Assembly (NCBI RefSeq): GCF_008831285.2
Contig: NC_045139.1
Coordinates: forward strand, 29,801,206-29,865,205
Direction of reading: 5' to 3'
DNA from: Nymphaea colorata
Lineage: Eukaryota; Streptophyta; Magnoliopsida; Nymphaeales; Nymphaeaceae
Length of the DNA: 64,000 nt
This document shows positions 60,116 through 64,000 of the stretch, in pieces; within the stretch, counting starts at the first letter, position 1, and the number at the start of each line of letters is the position of its first letter. The notes below the pieces were generated by a model. The model had not been told where the DNA came from, ran no database searches, and worked only from the letters and a program-made list of their open reading frames with translations. The translations under genes and the position numbers were made by a program.

Positions 60116-61962
60116 TAATTTGAATCCAATCGGAAGTCATTTCTTATATCAAACAAATCTAATATATGGTGACATGCATGGTTTGCAAAGTTTATACCCA
60201 AATCCGGGTTCGGACTCGAGGTTTAAATTATGGTAATTCTACAGATTGATTCTCTAATTCATATAGTTTATGTGGGTAGGTCTGGTTGACTGTATTGGAA
60301 CTAAAACACGAACCTGATTCAGATGCACTCAACGTACAAATATGTAGATCAAAGAATTGGCGACCCAATATTGGATCCATGATGATCAGTATAATACCAG
60401 TGCATCCATAGGCAGTGAAACCTGAACTCAAACTGGTCAAGCATAGTTTTTCAAATTCATAGTCAACCAGGTTTGTTTAATTTTTTGCATGCCATTCACA
60501 TTATTGCAGTTCTTGCTTGTTACCAATAAAAAAAGGTATTTCATAATATAAAATATGGCAAAAGAAGAGCCTCACTATGATATATTAAAGTGCATAAAAG
60601 GAACATTAGAATAATATCGTATCAAATATATTTGCGTTTCCAACTTGAATCTACCCTTTTTGTATACCAATCAACACCTCGAAATGTAGATAAGGGCCCA
60701 TTTTTCTCCCATGCATAGTGTAATCCACGTATCTGCCGTCGTCGTCACTGTCCTTCTGCGTATGGAGAAAGTTTTGAATATTAAATGAAGAATAAGAAGT
60801 GAATGGAAGATTAAAAAAAATGTAGAAATTGCATGAAGCTGTTCCATCTATGGCCTGGCATTGAGGGAGACTAGTTTTTATATTTGTTCACTCAAATAGC
60901 ACGCGTTATTATTTCGTTGAAAGTGAAAATTTTACAAGTAATTTGTTAGTCATTCAGTCATGTTAACCAAGAAACTCTTCTTTTTCTAAAAGAAAATGGA
61001 ATGTAAGAAAACCAATAAGCTTTACAAAGACAACACTAAGAAAAAGTTCAGAGAAGAGACATGGTAGTGCAAAGACTTGTTTATGGTTTTCAGCTTGAAA
61101 CCTTTCATGCTCCCTACTTACCACATGTACATGGTTAACTCATTTGATGATTTTCGTACATCTTGACCTTCATATTTTAATAGTGGCTTACATGACTGTC
61201 ATGGTCTTTGTAGCTCGTTCGTATGTGTGTGTGTCGAAAACTGATAGCTATCAGAACCTCATATACAAGACTTGATAAGAATCATTTGGGTTGTAGATTC
61301 TAACCATATCATACAGCGGAAATTAAGTTGTAAATATAGAATTTTCGAAAAGTTGAAAATACCCTTCAAAGGAAATAAGATGTTCTGTTTATATACACTC
61401 ATTTGTTTCTTTCATTCTCTTTCATTTGAAGAGTATTTCGGACATCCAATTAATTTTCATTATTTGTTTTGCTTGGAATAGATTGCCAGACGACTCCCAT
61501 CAATTCTGATGAACTGTTTCTTCCTCACTTCAAAGAAGTGGATGCGTGGAATGACGAACTGAAAACAAAGTATCAAAAGAACCAGAAAAAAAAAAAAATT
61601 AATCTCACCTGAGATTCTGCAGTAGCTTTGTGTTTCATTCACTTTTTATCTTCGCTTGTGAGTGTCGTCCTTGTTGGGCTTCATGACACTCAAACAACCA
61701 CCTTGAAAACAACTAAAATATTGTAAAATAGAGTACAAAAAGATAAAAATAGAACTAATAAAAGAGAGTAGGATCTCACATGAGATTTTCGGCGGTCTTC
61801 TTTTTACCGAAAGTAAGTGCTTCTTCCTCAGTACTCAAAAGAAGTGAGCATATGAAATGAGGAACTGAAATACAGGTCGAAAAATAATAATGATTTGGTT
61901 GCTGAACTCTCTCTTGTAATTTGCTTGCGACATCTATGCTTTCTCAGTTCATAATTCATGAT

Positions 61963-62205
61963 GGGGTCGTTTGGCAGCGAAAACACTATATAGGTGTTTC
62001 ATGAATCTACTTCAAAGATTAAACTAGATTTATAAGACATTAGAACTAACAATGTTCTATGAATCTGGCCCAACATTTGAGGTAGATTCAGTTAAGTTAT
62101 ATTCATAAGACATTAGAACTAACAATGTTATATGAATCTAGCCCAACATTTGAGGTAGATTCATAAAATACTCACATAGTATTTCTGCTGCCAAACAATG
62201 ATTTC
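61963..62205. mobile_element. MITE with internal tandem duplication
   Basis: The left end GGTCGTTTGGCAGCGAAAAC and the right end ATTTCTGCTGCCAAACAATG are inverted repeats. Inside, a 73-base unit (anchor ATAAGACATTAGAAC at 62032 and 62105) is duplicated head to tail. Target duplication is unclear (at most ATGAT on both sides). Confidence 0.6.
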
Positions 62206-63494
62206 TAAACGAAAAATTATGTATCGGTCAAACTGATTCAGTTTCTTCGTAATGGTGCACGGATTTGATTGAGAAATGCTCTAAAAAACTAGCAGCTTAC
62301 CATTAGCCATCTTCCAGAAGCGTACTGCTAGTTGTGGAGTTGTAATGCAGTAAGTACTTATAAAACAAATTTAATATTAAAAAGACATGAAAAGGGTAAT
62401 TTAGTTTTAGCGTTTCTGTCCAAGGAACATGTTTGATGCTCCGTCAGTATTTATTAAAGAAAGGAAAGAAACGAACGGTAGAATATTTTATATGCTCAAA
62501 TGTTGGAATTCTTTGAGTTGAATATTTAGGAAAATGGTTAAAATCCATAGCTAGAGAATGAGGTATGGAATATTATAATATGAGGACAATGCTTGAATGG
62601 GTTTGTACATAATCCACCACGGAAAATAGTTTTGGTTAAATTATAAATTATTATCTAGGTAATACAGTAAACTCTATATTTTTTAACTATATATAGCACT
62701 TACTCTGGCATCTAATTCTAGAATCTTTTGAGACATGCATACAAGTAGTGACAGAATAAGATCTCTTTATTTGTATCATTGACAATAACATGTTTATTGT
62801 TAGGAAGTTATTATTATATCATATAATTATTATTTTGAATATCAGTAGAAAATAAGGTGATTTAAGTATAATTGATCATGTAATGAATATTATTATGTAT
62901 GGTTAAGAAAGCTAATACAAGCTAATGAACTTACAACTTGCTTTTTTTTTATCAAGGGCATCTTGATCTTTTTATCATATTAACTCCAGCTCAAATTAGT
63001 TATCACTCAGGTTAATGAGCAAATCATTGTTTTTCAATAGTAAAACAGCTAGTTACCGTCAGTTCTTTAGGTGACTTTAAAAAAAAATGTTAAAAATGGA
63101 AATTAGGAAGGCATGGATATACTGTTAAAATCAAGTAAATTCAGAAAGAAACAAATCTTGACAGTTGCAGTGAAGAGGTCCTAATGAATCTAACTATTTA
63201 AACTGTGTGCCTTTTGGTTGTTCTGTTAGAACGGGAAGGAAAGAAGAAAGGTGGGGAGACATCTAACAGGGAATCTGAAAATTGATGGCTAATGTGATTG
63301 TATAAGTCATCTTCTTTTATGTTATGCTCCACAGTTCTTTGTTGGACATCTAGTCACCTTCACCTTGTCGACCACAAAATGTTGTTATATATATGTGTGG
63401 GTTGCCCATAATGGTTTTGTAAAGAGCAGTAGTGGACCTTCCAGTGTAAAACATTCCAACACACTGGGGCTATAAGAAGAGCTCAGTGAGCCAC

Positions 63495-63609
63495 ATGAGT
63501 TTTCGAGCGACCATGGACATTGAGCACCAACTTCAGCAAGGGGCAAGTCATGCTCAGACTGGCACTACCTTCATCAAGACATGCTTTAATGGCCTTAATG
63601 CACTTGCAG
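63495..63609 (+). CDS. Amino acid transporter (AVT1-like), first exon, partial
   Basis: 38 codons plus one base end at GCAG|GTCTCT, a phase-1 donor at 63610. The block GTTFIKTCFNGLNALAG is the start of the first membrane helix in plant vacuolar amino acid transporters of the AVT1 branch (amino acid/auxin permease superfamily), where the next residues are normally VGILSIPYAL. Sequence to the right edge is CT-rich intron with no matching second exon, so the rest lies beyond the window. The start may be ATG 63495 or ATG 63513; a short N-terminus fits the AVT1H/I/J-like members. An ordered TATAAG lies about 20 bases upstream, so the true transcription start may differ. Confidence 0.8.
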
Positions 63610-64000
63610 GTCTCTCTCTCTCTCTCTCCCTAATGGTGTCTCGTTTCTCCTTTCTCTTTCGGTTTCTCTTGATAATGGTTTCTCCTTTTTGAAGGTTCTT
63701 CCAGCAAGCTTGTTAAAAGTTTGGCACCATAGTATTAGCACTGAACTCTCTCTCTCTCTCTCTCTCTCTCGCTTTCTCTTTCTGCTTGTACGACAATGGT
63801 GCTTGCTTCGTAAAGGCGAAGCAGATTTTGTGATGGCAGCCCGAACAAAAAGAACAGTGCATGTTAGGGATCAGACACACCGGTTATGTTCGTCCTGCCA
63901 TTCAAAAACTACTGTTATTTGCTCGTTTCATTTTTTCCTTAGAGGAAGGAACAGTTTTCAATTTTGTTGCCTTCATTTTTTTTCTTTTTTGTGCTTATAA

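Larger units (their letters stand above)
52100..63494. other. 11-kb gene-free, repeat-bearing interval
   Basis: No exon with credible splice partners or family similarity was recognised on either strand. The first part probably includes the kinase promoter. The remainder carries a TRIM element (54259-54691), a tandem repeat (55772-55880), small MITEs (56124-56306, 57742-58056, 61963-62205), a CTCGA-type fragment near 57520-57650, a possible tRNA-derived repeat near 60040-60115, and long AT-rich stretches with poly-A/T runs. Confidence 0.5.

Noticed and set aside
60663-60765. 34-codon minus-strand stretch (YVDYTMHGRKMGPYL) after an AG
   Set aside because: Protein-like in look, but no partner exon or family could be found, so it is too short to call.

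Overview
This is nuclear DNA of a flowering plant. Every convincing gene has introns with GT/AG borders or belongs to a plant-specific family: HD-Zip I, FOUR LIPS-type MYB, RLCK-VII kinase, plant glutaredoxin-like protein and defensin-like peptide. The space between genes is AT-rich and full of (AT)n, (CT)n and (GA)n microsatellites, small terminal-inverted-repeat elements and retroelement pieces. I cannot place the species. No bacterial, organellar or viral block is visible, and I see no intact autonomous transposon.

Layout. 1-4.9 kb: gene-poor, then the promoter and 5' leader of an HD-Zip I factor of the HB13 type (5024-7182, +, three exons). 7.2-19.9 kb: repeats only, with two 3' ends of LINE retrotransposons (about 12.4 kb, minus; 16.1 kb, plus), a 315-bp AT tract and small DNA-element relics. 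20-26.1 kb: an RRM gene of the BPA1-like family (21865-24017, +). Its last two exons lie in a 1.9-kb direct tandem duplication, so a truncated second copy (24447-25825) follows. 26.1-29.9 kb: repeats. 29945-31231 (minus): an intronless glutaredoxin-like gene with an MGC N-terminus and a cysteine-rich C-terminus. 36.6-39.4 kb: a small defensin-like locus, with one intact two-exon gene (minus) and one decayed relative (plus) whose second exon is tandemly duplicated. 44058-47110 (+): a twelve-exon FOUR LIPS/MYB88-type MYB. 48000-51737 (minus): a six-exon RLCK-VII kinase of the PBL2/PBL3 type, convergent with the MYB. 52.1-63.5 kb: no gene recognised, but a miniature LTR element (TRIM), several MITEs and short tandem duplications. 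63495-63609 (+): first exon of a vacuolar-type amino acid transporter that leaves the window.

The genes do not form a pathway; this is an ordinary dispersed plant gene neighbourhood. The most informative points are gene models that need splicing to be seen (defensin-like gene, MYB, kinase, RRM gene), a one-base frame break at the conserved N-terminus of the HD-Zip gene, the terminal-exon duplication of the RRM gene with a premature stop in the second copy, and a compact set of non-autonomous elements with readable ends. I found no clear candidate for a wholly new biological system.
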